From Chryseobacterium sp. C-71 (lineage in GTDB: Bacteria > Bacteroidota > Bacteroidia > Flavobacteriales > Weeksellaceae), in contig NZ_CP087131.1 of the NCBI RefSeq assembly GCF_020911865.1, positions 3,596,001 to 3,660,000 of the forward strand: a DNA stretch of 64,000 nt, given 5' to 3'. The position numbers and the translations under genes were made by a program. This document shows, one piece after another, positions 25,860 to 34,602 of this stretch. The notes under the pieces were generated by a model. It ran no database searches and was not told the origin of the DNA. It was given only the letters and a program-made list of their open reading frames with translations. How positions within the stretch are numbered: the first letter of the stretch is position 1; each line of letters begins with the position of its first letter.

Positions 25860-25867
25860 TATTTTTG
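25860..25867 (+). promoter_or_regulatory. -7 promoter element of the His/Cys protein and receptor operon
   Basis: TATTTTTG is an exact TAnnTTTG match, only 11 bases before the chosen ATG at 25879. This gives a nearly leaderless transcript and argues against the upstream start at 25825. Confidence 0.6.
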
Positions 25868-25878
25868 TACCCTTCGAT

Positions 25879-26220
25879 ATGCAAAAAACTTTCAGAAACT
25901 TTTTTGTTTTCTCTTTATTGCTGATGTTTTTTTATAATGTCAGTGGTTTGGGTACATACATAGAACATACCCAACACAGCAAAAACATTTCTGCAAAATC
26001 AAAAAATTCTAAGACCGAAAAACACTCGTCTATTTCTCAGGATGACGAATGTCAGTGTGCGCTTCACATGCAGATGAATCACATTATGATAACAGATTCT
26101 TTCTCGCTCGAATTTCCTATAAACAATCTTATTAATCAAGAGATCCCTCATACGAAGGCGATTAGTTATCGTTGTTTGCTCGACTATTTCAGTTCCAGAG
26201 CACCGCCATCATTGTCTTAA
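25879..26220 (+). CDS. Small secreted His/Cys-rich protein
   Basis: The ATG at 25879 is chosen because the promoter box lies between it and the upstream GTG/ATG options, and because it starts a normal signal peptide (MQKTFRNFFVFSLLLMFF). The mature part of the 113-residue protein is polar, with HTQHSKN and a metal-binding-like cluster ECQCALHMQMNH (two Cys, two His, three Met nearby), and ends with RAPPSLS. Small proteins of this kind precede metal TonB receptors in Bacteroidota. Periplasmic binding of copper, zinc or heme is inferred. Confidence 0.78.
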   Translation: MQKTFRNFFVFSLLLMFFYNVSGLGTYIEHTQHSKNISAKSKNSKTEKHSSISQDDECQCALHMQMNHIMITDSFSLEFPINNLINQEIPHTKAISYRCLLDYFSSRAPPSLS

Positions 26221-26352
26221 TTCTGCAGTATAATATTCTGTATTTACTCCAACCAACCCATGCAGGTTTTCTGATCTGTAAGACAATATCTGTGGACTTT
26301 TTGTATTAAATCACTACAATAGCTCCTTTTACTAATAGTTGACATAATAACG

Positions 26353-28695
26353 ATGTCAGTCTCATTCATTTATTCAATGACAACCAAAAATTGCATTAAT
26401 TTGGGAATAATTTATTTTATTTCCACAAAAAAAATAAGGCTACCTGCTGCCGCTTTTATCTTCATATCTCCTTTTTTTAATGCGCAGAAATCTAAAATCG
26501 ATTCGGTTTCTGCGACCATACAAACAGTAGAGATCATCGGTCGAAAATCCAAAGGATATACTTCCGATTATTCATTCGTCGCCACCAAAATAGCGATCAA
26601 AAACAAAGATCTCCCATTAACTTTGAATACGGTCACCAAAGAATTGATGAATGACCGGCAGGCTTTCCAGCTTGGTGATGTGATGAAAAATGTAAGCGGT
26701 GTTTCTCCTTCCAGCTATTATAATCAGTACAACATCCGCGGTATCAGTCAAAATGAAGAGGGACAGATCGTCAACGGATTGCGGACGAGACAATTCTATT
26801 TTCTCCAGCCAATGACCTCTAATATCGAAAGGGTTGAGGTCTTCAAAGGTCCCGCAAGTATTACGATGTCCAGCGTAGATCCCGGAGGCACGATCAATAT
26901 GGTGACCAAAAAGCCATTGCTCAATTCTCTTCATGAGGTCAGTTTTTCTGGCGGAAGTTTTGATACCTACCGTGCGACAGCGGATCTTACAGGTCCTCTT
27001 AATAAGAATAAAACTTTATTATACCGCTTCAACGGCGCTTATCAAGATGCAGGTTCATTTCGGGACAATGTAAATAATAATGGCATTTTAATTTCTCCAT
27101 CCATAAGTTACGTTCCGAACGAAAAAACATCCTTAAATGTAGAATTGATCTTCAATAACCTTCACGGAAATCTTGACCGTGGCCAGCCCATTTTTGGAGC
27201 TGTGGCTGGAAAGACCGATTTGAAAAGTACTCCGAAAAGCTTAAATCTGGGTGCTCCCGCTGATTATTTTAAAACAAAAGAACTGATCATCATGGGTTCT
27301 TTTGCGCATCATTTCAACAAAAACATAAGTTTCAATGCTTCCTACATGAAACAGTTTTGGCGTGAAGATCTGCAAGAGCATCGTACAACTAATGCTTTCG
27401 CTCCCGACATTGACAATCAACCAATTCCCAGTCTGGCAATGATGCAGTTTATCCAAAGAAGGCAAAGTTGGGAAGTTGACAATGTAAATGCCTACTTCAA
27501 TTTTGATTTTAAGACAGGAAAAGTCGAGCACCAGACCTTGATAGGTTATGATACACAGATCTGGGAAAAAAGGGATGGCGGACAACAGAATGCCGCAAGA
27601 GGTTTCCTATTGAAGGATGGTTCTGTCGCCTCTTCATATGATTCTACTAAGGCAGACAATTATCAACTGGTCAATTACAATGGATCACTGATGCCAAAAC
27701 TCAATGTTTCACCATTTGACCTGACGCCGGGAGCACAGAATCATCAGGGTGTTGATTTTTATCATATGAATGTGATGACCGCCTTACCGTCTGCACTTAC
27801 AACCACGCATGCAGCGTATATTCAGCATCTTTTGACTTGGAAAAGATTCAAAATACTATCTGGAGTTCGGCAGGAATGGTTTCAGGATATTACCAACTTC
27901 AAAAAGTCCAATGAAACATCTTTTGATAATGCTAAATTACTTTACAGATTAGGGATCACCTACAGCATCACAGATGAGATCAATATTTACGGAACCTATC
28001 TTACAGGCTATCAGCCGCAGTCTAATACGGTGACACTGATGCCAAATACGGGAAGTTTTAGCGGTTCGAATTCGGCTGCAAGATTCAAGCCTTTAACTTC
28101 TGACCTGAAGGAATTTGGAATGAAGGCACAATTATTTGGAAGGATCGCGGTGAATCTGGCTTTGTATGAGATCAATCAAAGGAATATTCTGATCAATGCC
28201 AACAATCCCGCAGAGCCGGACGAACTGATACAGCGTGGCGCGGACCGAAGCCGAGGTTTCGAAGCTGAATTCACAGGATACATTGTACCACAATGGCATA
28301 TCTACGGTGGATACAGCTACATTGATGCTAAGGTCTTAAATGATTCTAATGCTGACCTGAACGGGAAACGGAAAGAAAATACTTCCAAAAACTCCGTCAA
28401 TATCTGGACAAGATATAATTTTTCCAATATCAAAGCTCTGAAGAATTTCGGAGTTGGATTGGGAATGTTGTATCAAAGTTCAAAAGTCCCTTGGTTCACC
28501 AGAAGTTTTGAGCTTCCTTCCTATGCAACCGTGGACGTCGCTTTATATTACTCACCTTTTAGATCAAAAGTTCAATTCTCAATCAACGTGAATAACATAA
28601 CCAACACCTCCTATTGGATAGGCGCCCAAAATTATTTGAGGTTATTTCCCGGCGCTCCAAGAAATTATTTAATAACGGCTACTTATAAATTTTAA
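26353..28695 (+). CDS. TonB-dependent siderophore-type receptor
   Basis: A 780-residue outer-membrane receptor. The N-terminus is unusually long before the signal core (KKIRLPAAAFIFISPFF, cut after NAQ). The plug follows (about residues 60-190; SPSSYYNQYNIRGIS, then VFKGPASITMSSVDPGGTINMVTKKP), typical of the FpvA/FhuA siderophore branch, without the carboxypeptidase-like domain of SusC proteins. The barrel ends in YLITATYKF with terminal Phe. The two permease genes and the ATPase follow with almost no spacing, so receptor and ABC system are one operon. The ligand could be a metal-chelate or peptide. Confidence 0.93.
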   Translation: MSVSFIYSMTTKNCINLGIIYFISTKKIRLPAAAFIFISPFFNAQKSKIDSVSATIQTVEIIGRKSKGYTSDYSFVATKIAIKNKDLPLTLNTVTKELMNDRQAFQLGDVMKNVSGVSPSSYYNQYNIRGISQNEEGQIVNGLRTRQFYFLQPMTSNIERVEVFKGPASITMSSVDPGGTINMVTKKPLLNSLHEVSFSGGSFDTYRATADLTGPLNKNKTLLYRFNGAYQDAGSFRDNVNNNGILISPSISYVPNEKTSLNVELIFNNLHGNLDRGQPIFGAVAGKTDLKSTPKSLNLGAPADYFKTKELIIMGSFAHHFNKNISFNASYMKQFWREDLQEHRTTNAFAPDIDNQPIPSLAMMQFIQRRQSWEVDNVNAYFNFDFKTGKVEHQTLIGYDTQIWEKRDGGQQNAARGFLLKDGSVASSYDSTKADNYQLVNYNGSLMPKLNVSPFDLTPGAQNHQGVDFYHMNVMTALPSALTTTHAAYIQHLLTWKRFKILSGVRQEWFQDITNFKKSNETSFDNAKLLYRLGITYSITDEINIYGTYLTGYQPQSNTVTLMPNTGSFSGSNSAARFKPLTSDLKEFGMKAQLFGRIAVNLALYEINQRNILINANNPAEPDELIQRGADRSRGFEAEFTGYIVPQWHIYGGYSYIDAKVLNDSNADLNGKRKENTSKNSVNIWTRYNFSNIKALKNFGVGLGMLYQSSKVPWFTRSFELPSYATVDVALYYSPFRSKVQFSINVNNITNTSYWIGAQNYLRLFPGAPRNYLITATYKF

Positions 28696-28698
28696 ACG

Positions 28699-30144
28699 AT
28701 GGCAAGATCCACTTTACAACTCATCATCAGCAAAACCCGGCAGGACCTGATGAAAGGACAACAAAACCTGCTGATCACCGCAACCATACTTCTGTTTTGC
28801 TTCTTGAGTATCGGAGTTGGTTTCATTAAATATAATGACACAAGTGCTCAGATTGGAAAATATAGGAAAGAAGTGCGGGAACAGTGGGAACACAGACCTG
28901 CAAAACATCCGCATAGAATGGCACATTACGGCTATCTTGTTTTCAGACTGGGACATCCGCTGAGTATTTTTGATAATGGATTGGATGATTATTTAGGAAA
29001 TGTCATATTTCTTGAAGCCCATAAACAAAATTCTGCCAATCTTTCGGAGGCGGGAAGCTCTGGAACCTTGGTACGTTTCGGCACGTTTAGCAGTGCATTT
29101 ATCCTTCAGTGTCTCGTACCGCTGATCATTTTATTTTTAGGTTTTGGGCTTGTAGCAAAGGAGAGGGAAGATGCAACACTTAAGATTCTTAGTACCCAGG
29201 GCGCATCTGGAAGAGAAATTATCTGGGGTAAGGTATTGGGACTTTGGCAATTCTCATTATTGTTCTTAGTACCGGTACTACCTGTTGTCTTTTTTGTTGC
29301 GGTCGTTTCAGAAGCCGTTGTTTGGACTGATGTTGTATTTAGACTTCTGACTATTCTCCCAGCATATATGGTGTATTATTTTTTTATTTCCAGTTTGACT
29401 ATTTTCATTTCTGCAAACAGTAGAACAGCGTCATCTGCATTGGTAGGTCTAATAGGTTTTTGGCTGGTATTAGTTATTTTTTTACCGAAAGGAATTCAGT
29501 TTGCTGCACAAAATCTGTATCCAATACCTTCCAGGATCGCGTTTGAGACCGTCTTGGAAAAAGATATTCTGAAGGCCGGAGACAGTCATAATCCAGATGA
29601 TCCTCATTTTAAAAATATCAAAGATTCTCTTTTGGCTCGTTACAAAGTAGGCTCGACAAATGAATTGCCTTTCAATTACAGTGGTTTTGTGATGAAGGAA
29701 GGTGAGCGCATAAGTTCGCAGATCTACATCTCCCATCAAAAAGAATTGGAAAAAACCTATCGTGATCAGCAACGGTTTTCTGATATCAGTGCGTTTGTTG
29801 ATCCGATGGTTGCCATCCGGAATTTCTCGATGATCGCAGCCGGAACAGATTATTATTCATATACCCAATTTCAGAAGCAGGCAGAGGACTACCGTTACAA
29901 AATGGCACAGAAGCTTAATGACCTTCAGATTGAAAAGATCAGCAATATAAAGCCTGAGAAAGGTGGTCCGCCAGCCATCATCGAAGGTGATAACTGGAAG
30001 AAATTTCCGGATTTCGAATACCGTTTTACTTCATTTTCTAAAAGTATTCAGCAACAATGGATGCCGGCTGCAGCCCTTATTTTTTGGTTGACAATATGTG
30101 TTTTAATGATTGAAATATCTGGTCGAAACTTAAAATTAATTTAA
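28699..30144 (+). CDS. ABC-2-type transporter permease
   Basis: A 481-residue inner-membrane protein with an N-terminal transmembrane helix (about residues 24-44), a large periplasmic loop (about 45-130) containing HRPAKHPHRMAHYG, and a C-terminal group of helices (about 133-262 and 449-468). The loop sequence KEREDATLKIL after the second helix is typical of ABC-2 permeases. It begins 3 bases after the receptor stop codon and ends directly at the next permease start. The His-rich loop might contact a metal or the receptor. Confidence 0.88.
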   Translation: MARSTLQLIISKTRQDLMKGQQNLLITATILLFCFLSIGVGFIKYNDTSAQIGKYRKEVREQWEHRPAKHPHRMAHYGYLVFRLGHPLSIFDNGLDDYLGNVIFLEAHKQNSANLSEAGSSGTLVRFGTFSSAFILQCLVPLIILFLGFGLVAKEREDATLKILSTQGASGREIIWGKVLGLWQFSLLFLVPVLPVVFFVAVVSEAVVWTDVVFRLLTILPAYMVYYFFISSLTIFISANSRTASSALVGLIGFWLVLVIFLPKGIQFAAQNLYPIPSRIAFETVLEKDILKAGDSHNPDDPHFKNIKDSLLARYKVGSTNELPFNYSGFVMKEGERISSQIYISHQKELEKTYRDQQRFSDISAFVDPMVAIRNFSMIAAGTDYYSYTQFQKQAEDYRYKMAQKLNDLQIEKISNIKPEKGGPPAIIEGDNWKKFPDFEYRFTSFSKSIQQQWMPAAALIFWLTICVLMIEISGRNLKLI

Positions 30145-31491
30145 ATGAAAAATTATTTATACAAACAGTTTTATCGAAATAAAGCTTACACCATAGCACT
30201 TCTTTTTTTATTTTTAGCTGGTATGATGGCCATCTACACGGGAAAGAAGTTCCTGGACAAAAATCAGGAGATCATCTCGAAAACTGAGCAGTATCAGAAA
30301 GAAAGTATTGATAAAAATGTAAAATATCACAAAGACGATCTGGGATTGATCTTATATTACATCAAATTTAATCTGATCAACGAAACACCAAAATTAGCGG
30401 CGCTTAACATCGGGATGCGTGATATCAAGCCATCAATTCAGGGCGTTACAATCAGAAATCTGGAAGAACAGCGCTATAATGCTGATTTTTATAATCCCGC
30501 AAATGCAGCAGTCGGTAATTTTGATTTCAGTTTCGTATTGGTCTTTCTATTTCCGCTCATTATTGTTGCATTCTGTTACAATTTGATCTCTGAAGAAGAG
30601 GAGAGTGGCAGATGGAAATTGCTGTCTGTCCAAAGCAGTCATTTGGGAAAATTAGTGGACGCGAAACTGCTGATTCGGTTTTTGGCTGTCAGTACGATCT
30701 ATCTGGTATTGATAGCAATAGCAATCGTTTGGATTTCAATCCCTCTAAATTTACCATTGATAGTTTTCATTCTTTCAGGTTGGTTGTATATCTTGTTTTG
30801 GTTTGTTCTTTGTCGCTGGATCATCTCATTCAGGAGATCATCAGCTCAAAATGCATTGATCTTATTGATTGTTTGGGTAGGGATGAATTTCATTATTCCA
30901 ATGGGAAGCAACATCCTGATCCAAAAATATTATCCCGTTCAGGAATCTTTAAAAGCCGTGATGCAGCAGAGAGAAGGTTATCATAACAAATGGGACGAGG
31001 AAAAACTACCAACCATGGAAAAGTTCTACACTGCATATCCTCAATTTAAAGGTTTTAAAGTAGAGGAAAATGATGAATTTACGTGGACCTGGTATTACGC
31101 CATGCAACATATGGGAGACCTGGAAGCTTCATCGTCCTCCAAGCAGTATACAGAGAAAATGCAGAAGCGAAATAAAACTGCGGAAATTTTGGGGTATTTT
31201 CTACCAAATGTCCATACTCAACTTACCGAAGCTCAATTGGCGGAAACCGGCATTAATAATCAATTGGAGTATGGTAGGGCTTTGCAGAAATTTCACGAGG
31301 AAAAACGACTGTCATTTTATCCGTTGATATTTTCCGGTCAAAATGCGGATGCTGTCAACTGGAATTTACAAACCACAAAATCTTTTACGAATCATCTGAG
31401 TATTGATTTTTTAAAGATCTTTTTACCTTATCTCATTCTTATCATTTCACTCACCATTCTTTCACAATTTAAATTTAGAAAACTATGCTAA
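30145..31491 (+). CDS. ABC-2-type permease with DUF3526-like region
   Basis: A 448-residue membrane protein with the same layout as the preceding permease: one N-terminal helix (about residues 13-31), a periplasmic loop, several helices in the middle (about 130-270), a long soluble loop, and a last helix near the C-terminus (about 424-442). The segment ISEEEESGRWKLLSVQ matches the ABC-2 coupling region. It starts at the base after the previous stop codon and overlaps the ATPase gene by 7 bases, so the three are tightly co-translated. Confidence 0.88.
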   Translation: MKNYLYKQFYRNKAYTIALLFLFLAGMMAIYTGKKFLDKNQEIISKTEQYQKESIDKNVKYHKDDLGLILYYIKFNLINETPKLAALNIGMRDIKPSIQGVTIRNLEEQRYNADFYNPANAAVGNFDFSFVLVFLFPLIIVAFCYNLISEEEESGRWKLLSVQSSHLGKLVDAKLLIRFLAVSTIYLVLIAIAIVWISIPLNLPLIVFILSGWLYILFWFVLCRWIISFRRSSAQNALILLIVWVGMNFIIPMGSNILIQKYYPVQESLKAVMQQREGYHNKWDEEKLPTMEKFYTAYPQFKGFKVEENDEFTWTWYYAMQHMGDLEASSSSKQYTEKMQKRNKTAEILGYFLPNVHTQLTEAQLAETGINNQLEYGRALQKFHEEKRLSFYPLIFSGQNADAVNWNLQTTKSFTNHLSIDFLKIFLPYLILIISLTILSQFKFRKLC

Positions 31492-32180
31492 AGACAATTA
31501 ATCTACATAAAAAATACAATGATTTCACAGCGCTAAGATCACTTGATCTTGAAGTGGGAAAAGGGGAAATATTCGCTTTGCTGGGCCAAAACGGAGCGGG
31601 AAAAAGTACCACGATCAATATTCTGCTGGGACTTATCAAAGCAACTTCCGGAGATGCTTTTATCAACGGGATCTCTGTGAACGAAAATCCTCAGGAGATC
31701 AAAAAACATTTGGCGTACATCCCGGAAACAGTATTGCTCTATCCCAAACTCAGCGGGATAGAAAATCTGGATTTCTTTTCGAAGATTGCAGGTTTCAATT
31801 ACAGTAAAGATGAACTGTCATCCTTCTTGATACGAACAGGACTTCAGGAGAGTGCGCATCACAAAGATCTTGGAGGATATTCCAAAGGGATGCGCCAAAA
31901 GGTCGGAATTGCCATCGCGTTGGCCAAGGATGCAAAAGTGCTGTTGCTGGATGAGCCGACCAGCGGACTGGATCCCATTGCTACGGCAGAATTTACAGAA
32001 ATTGTCCGCCAGTTCGGGAAAGAAGGCAGAACGGTCTTTATGGCAACCCACGATATTTTTAATGCAGTGAGTGTAGCGACCAATATTGGTATTATGAAGC
32101 ACGGTCAGCTGGTGCATAATGTACATTCCAAAGCATTTACAGCAGAAGAACTACAGGAACTTTATCTTAAAACAATCTAG
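31485..32180 (+). CDS. ABC transporter ATP-binding protein
   Basis: A 231-residue ATPase with Walker A GQNGAGKST (residues 34-42), signature GGYSKGMRQKVGIA, Walker B VLLLDEPTSGLDP and the switch His in ATHD. It belongs to the CcmA/NosF-like group that works with ABC-2 permeases. It overlaps the upstream permease gene by 7 bases. In Bacteroidota such export-type ABC units next to a TonB receptor may energise assembly or export of a cofactor; the cargo is unknown. Confidence 0.94.
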   Translation: MLKTINLHKKYNDFTALRSLDLEVGKGEIFALLGQNGAGKSTTINILLGLIKATSGDAFINGISVNENPQEIKKHLAYIPETVLLYPKLSGIENLDFFSKIAGFNYSKDELSSFLIRTGLQESAHHKDLGGYSKGMRQKVGIAIALAKDAKVLLLDEPTSGLDPIATAEFTEIVRQFGKEGRTVFMATHDIFNAVSVATNIGIMKHGQLVHNVHSKAFTAEELQELYLKTI

Positions 32181-32183
32181 TTT

Positions 32184-32312
32184 ATGTTAGTACAGATCAT
32201 TGGATATTTAATACTAACGCTTGCAAGTTCTATTCTAATATCAAATTGCCTACATAATCGAATCGCAAAGATCATGAATTGGAAAAATAAAGTGTCATTC
32301 TTTTTAAAATAA
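32184..32312 (+). CDS. Possible 42-residue single-span membrane protein
   Basis: ATG at 32184 lies 3 bases after the ATPase stop codon. The product has one hydrophobic helix (VQIIGYLILTLASSILI) followed by a basic tail (HNRIAKIMNWKNK). The frame ends exactly before a hairpin at 32313. Tight spacing after the ABC operon and a terminator right behind it favour a real small subunit, but no family is recognised and it may be chance. Confidence 0.4.
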   Translation: MLVQIIGYLILTLASSILISNCLHNRIAKIMNWKNKVSFFLK

Positions 32313-32335
32313 AATAGCATCGCTATTATTTTAGT
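32313..32335 (+). terminator. Terminator-like hairpin after the ABC operon
   Basis: AATAGC at 32313-32318 pairs with GCTATT at 32322-32327 over a 3-base loop, followed by ATTTTAGTT. The stem is short, so termination strength is uncertain. Confidence 0.45.
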
Positions 32336-32584
32336 TGAGAAGAATATGCAAATGAAGAAAGTTCTTAAAAAGTAGTCATTGTAATGGCTACAAAAAATTA
32401 TTATAGGCTTACTCAGTTTACTAAAGATGAATGCCGTCTTGATCGAATTAATTTTATTTGTACGACCAATAAAATTGCATGTACTGTCTTCAAAAACTTT
32501 TTCTAAAATAATTTAGTGAACAAAAAAATAATTCAATATGTTATGCTAAACATTATTATAATTATAAACGGAAGTTTTTATTTG

Positions 32585-32815
32585 ATATATAAAAATACTA
32601 AAACTCAAATGTGATTTTTAAAGCTAGAGAATGAAAGGTTAAAGTCATTTGACGAGCAAAATCTTCAGAATCAATCAGGCGATCATCTAAAAGCAATTAA
32701 TCCAATATCTGAGAATACAGAAAGTATCATTCTTTCTAAATTGGATGTATTTGAAAAAAGTAAAGGATTAACTGATAAGAATTTATCTTTTAAAAAAATG
32801 GCTTGGTCTCATCAG
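32585..32815 (+). pseudogene. Remnant of a TPR/AraC-type regulator
   Basis: A broken plus-strand frame reads LIYKNTKTQM, then after a frame change KLENERLKSFDEQNLQNQ and later ILSKLDVFEKSKGLTDKN, followed by LSFKKMAW. This resembles the membrane-coiled-coil-to-HTH linker of Bacteroidota TPR-AraC regulators, where a KLxxFExSKxFL block precedes the HTH. The sensory N-terminus and the HTH are missing. Confidence 0.55.
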
Positions 32816-33138
32816 GAGTGTTATCTGCACAGACAATCACTACTGATACTACAGTTCCGGGTAATCCTGCAACGGAAAACAGCATTTTGGAATACTGGTA
32901 TTGGGCTTATGGTATCTCAATTACCGGAAGTGGAAATTGGAAATATTGAAAGAGGGAAAGAATATAAGATGACGGTTAAAGGAAGAACAAACGGGATCTT
33001 TCAAAGTACGCACCTTTAGTGCTTTTATAGATTGCAACCAAAAAGGTATTCTTGATAACGAAAATGAAATGTACAGAATAGGTTTTGTAAAAGGAAGTAA
33101 CGGTGTCATTAGGCTTTGCCGAAAACTATTCAATCTTT
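32813..33138 (+). pseudogene. Remnant of a secreted GEVED-domain protein
   Basis: In a second frame the sequence reads VLSAQTITTDTTVPGNPATE and then, after frame breaks, VRTFSAFIDCNQKGILDNEN, which matches the GEVED pattern (a WIDxNQDGxFxDxxE-like segment) of Bacteroidota secreted proteins with type IX sorting signals. Stop codons interrupt it several times. It is fused directly to the AraC-like remnant upstream. Confidence 0.55.
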
Positions 33139-33338
33139 AATTGTAAGCGTATTGTCAGCTATATTGTTGTATGAACCTGAGAGAAAATATTTTTAGTAGA
33201 AGATGCTAGTGAAATCACAAGGGGATAATTAGACATAATATAACCTTAATTGTAATATTTTGGTTGAGTTGGTCTGTTTATTGCTTCATTGTGAAGCGAT
33301 TCTCATGTTTAATTTGAGTTTTCATGGTTATTAGTTTT

Positions 33339-33361
33339 ACCCAGCCTCGGCTGGGTTTTTT
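33339..33361 (+). terminator. Strong Rho-independent terminator
   Basis: ACCCAGCC at 33339-33346 pairs with GGCTGGGT at 33349-33356, followed by a run of T to 33361. It is oriented on plus and probably belonged to the decayed GEVED gene; now it isolates the LacI gene from upstream reading. Confidence 0.85.
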
Positions 33362-33388
33362 GTGACCATCCATTATTTGTAAAGTAGA

Positions 33389-34360
33389 TTATAGGTAGTG
33401 ACTTTGGTTAGAATTTTCTGAAACTTTGGATCTATCATTCATCAGTTTTTCCATTAACCTTTTTGCAGCGAAACTTCCCATCTGGTGACCATCGTTGATC
33501 TGATATTCGTAAGTTTCATCGAGAAATTTTGGAAGTGTTCCTTCACTTATTGCCACCACCTTTTTGTTGGTATTATTGAGATTTCGTTTGATCAGTGAAC
33601 TGTGCAATCCCATTAGTGTTTCATCACTCATGGCAAAGAAACCATCAAATGAACGGTCATCTAAAAGCAGGTCCAATTTTTCTTTGACCTGATCGGCGGA
33701 TTTACAGAAAATGATTGTCAGATCTATTGCTGGAGATTGTCTTATCCTGGTTTCAAAAGAATTCAATCGGCTTTGGGTAATTTCCAGATTTTCATCACCG
33801 AAGATCGCCAGGATATTTTGACAGCCATGATCGATCAATCTATCTGCTGACAGTTCGGAATTTTTCACATTGTCAAATACAACAGATTCAAAAATATCCT
33901 GTGGAACCGTTTTATCAAAGATGACAACCGGAATTTCCATGTCTACTAATTTACGCAGATGTTTACAGTCCTTGGTCTCTTTCGTCAGGGAGATCAGAAT
34001 GCCGTCTACTCTTGAGTTGATGCAGGTCTCGATATGTTCCTTTTCTGTTTCATAGGAATCACCGGATGATAGTGTGAAAAACCGATAGCCTTCCTTATTA
34101 AGAATGGAAGAAATCCCGTTTATAATTGACGGAAGGAAGAACATCGATATTTCCGGAACAATAAGACCAATAACTTTAGATGACTTGTTTCTAAAGTTGA
34201 TGGCAAAATCGTTGGGGACGTAATTAAATGTTTCGGCAGCTTCCCTGACCTTGAGCTTAACAGAACTACTGATGTCAGGATGATCCTTCAATGCTCTGGA
34301 GACTGTAGAAGTGCTTATATTAAGCATTTCTGCGAGGTCTTTTATTGTAGTTCTTTTCAT
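33389..34360 (-). CDS. LacI/GalR-family transcriptional regulator
   Basis: The ATG at 34358-34360 is chosen because it starts the canonical MKRTTIKDLAEMLNIS; the longer TTG form adds six residues not typical of the family. The 323-residue protein has the LacI HTH (IKDLAEMLNISTSTVSRAL), the hinge helix region, and a periplasmic-binding-protein-like effector domain (SKVIGLIVPEISMFFLPSI). It is divergent from the TonB receptor gene, with a LacI-type operator between them. It should repress the sugar locus and perhaps itself. Confidence 0.93.
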   Translation of the reverse strand: MKRTTIKDLAEMLNISTSTVSRALKDHPDISSSVKLKVREAAETFNYVPNDFAINFRNKSSKVIGLIVPEISMFFLPSIINGISSILNKEGYRFFTLSSGDSYETEKEHIETCINSRVDGILISLTKETKDCKHLRKLVDMEIPVVIFDKTVPQDIFESVVFDNVKNSELSADRLIDHGCQNILAIFGDENLEITQSRLNSFETRIRQSPAIDLTIIFCKSADQVKEKLDLLLDDRSFDGFFAMSDETLMGLHSSLIKRNLNNTNKKVVAISEGTLPKFLDETYEYQINDGHQMGSFAAKRLMEKLMNDRSKVSENSNQSHYL

Positions 34361-34486
34361 TTTGATTTCTCGTGTCAATTATTAGGAGAAATTAAGAATA
34401 ATTTTCGATTATTATTTTGTTAATATTTGTTAAATAAACGATTGTAATTTCTTAATAAAAAGTTAATTTATTTTTAAGTTATCAAC

Positions 34487-34500
34487 CGCAACCGTTTGCG
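34487..34500. promoter_or_regulatory. LacI-type operator
   Basis: CGCAACCGTTTGCG is a near-palindrome with CG at the centre and perfect CGCAA/TTGCG arms, the usual form of LacI-family sites. A second partial copy CGCAATCGTTTG follows at 34499-34510. It lies between the divergent LacI and TonB receptor genes. Confidence 0.7.
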
Positions 34501-34602
34501 CAATCGTTTGAAATTAATACAGGGTTAACAGTGTGTTCAAAATCAATTTTTGATACCCTAAAAAAAATACTTTTGAGACATAACAAAAAACTCAGAAATA
34601 TT

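Larger units (their letters stand above)
25529..25878. other. Intergenic region with terminator and promoter
   Basis: There is no gene here. The region holds a hairpin terminator at its start and the TAnnTTTG promoter of the next operon at its end, with AT-rich spacer between. Confidence 0.55.
32181..33388. other. Long region with a small ORF, terminators and gene debris
   Basis: No full gene lies in these 1.2 kb. From left to right there is a 42-codon ORF with a hairpin directly after it, AT-rich sequence without features (32330-32560), a fused pair of gene remnants (about 32585-33138), and a strong terminator at 33339. This looks like the scar of an old deletion or insertion event. Confidence 0.6.

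Noticed and set aside
32741..33019. A 92-codon frame that looks like a gene by length.
   Set aside because: The frame mixes the end of an AraC-like remnant with out-of-frame GEVED sequence; the real coding traces are in two different frames, so it is not one protein.
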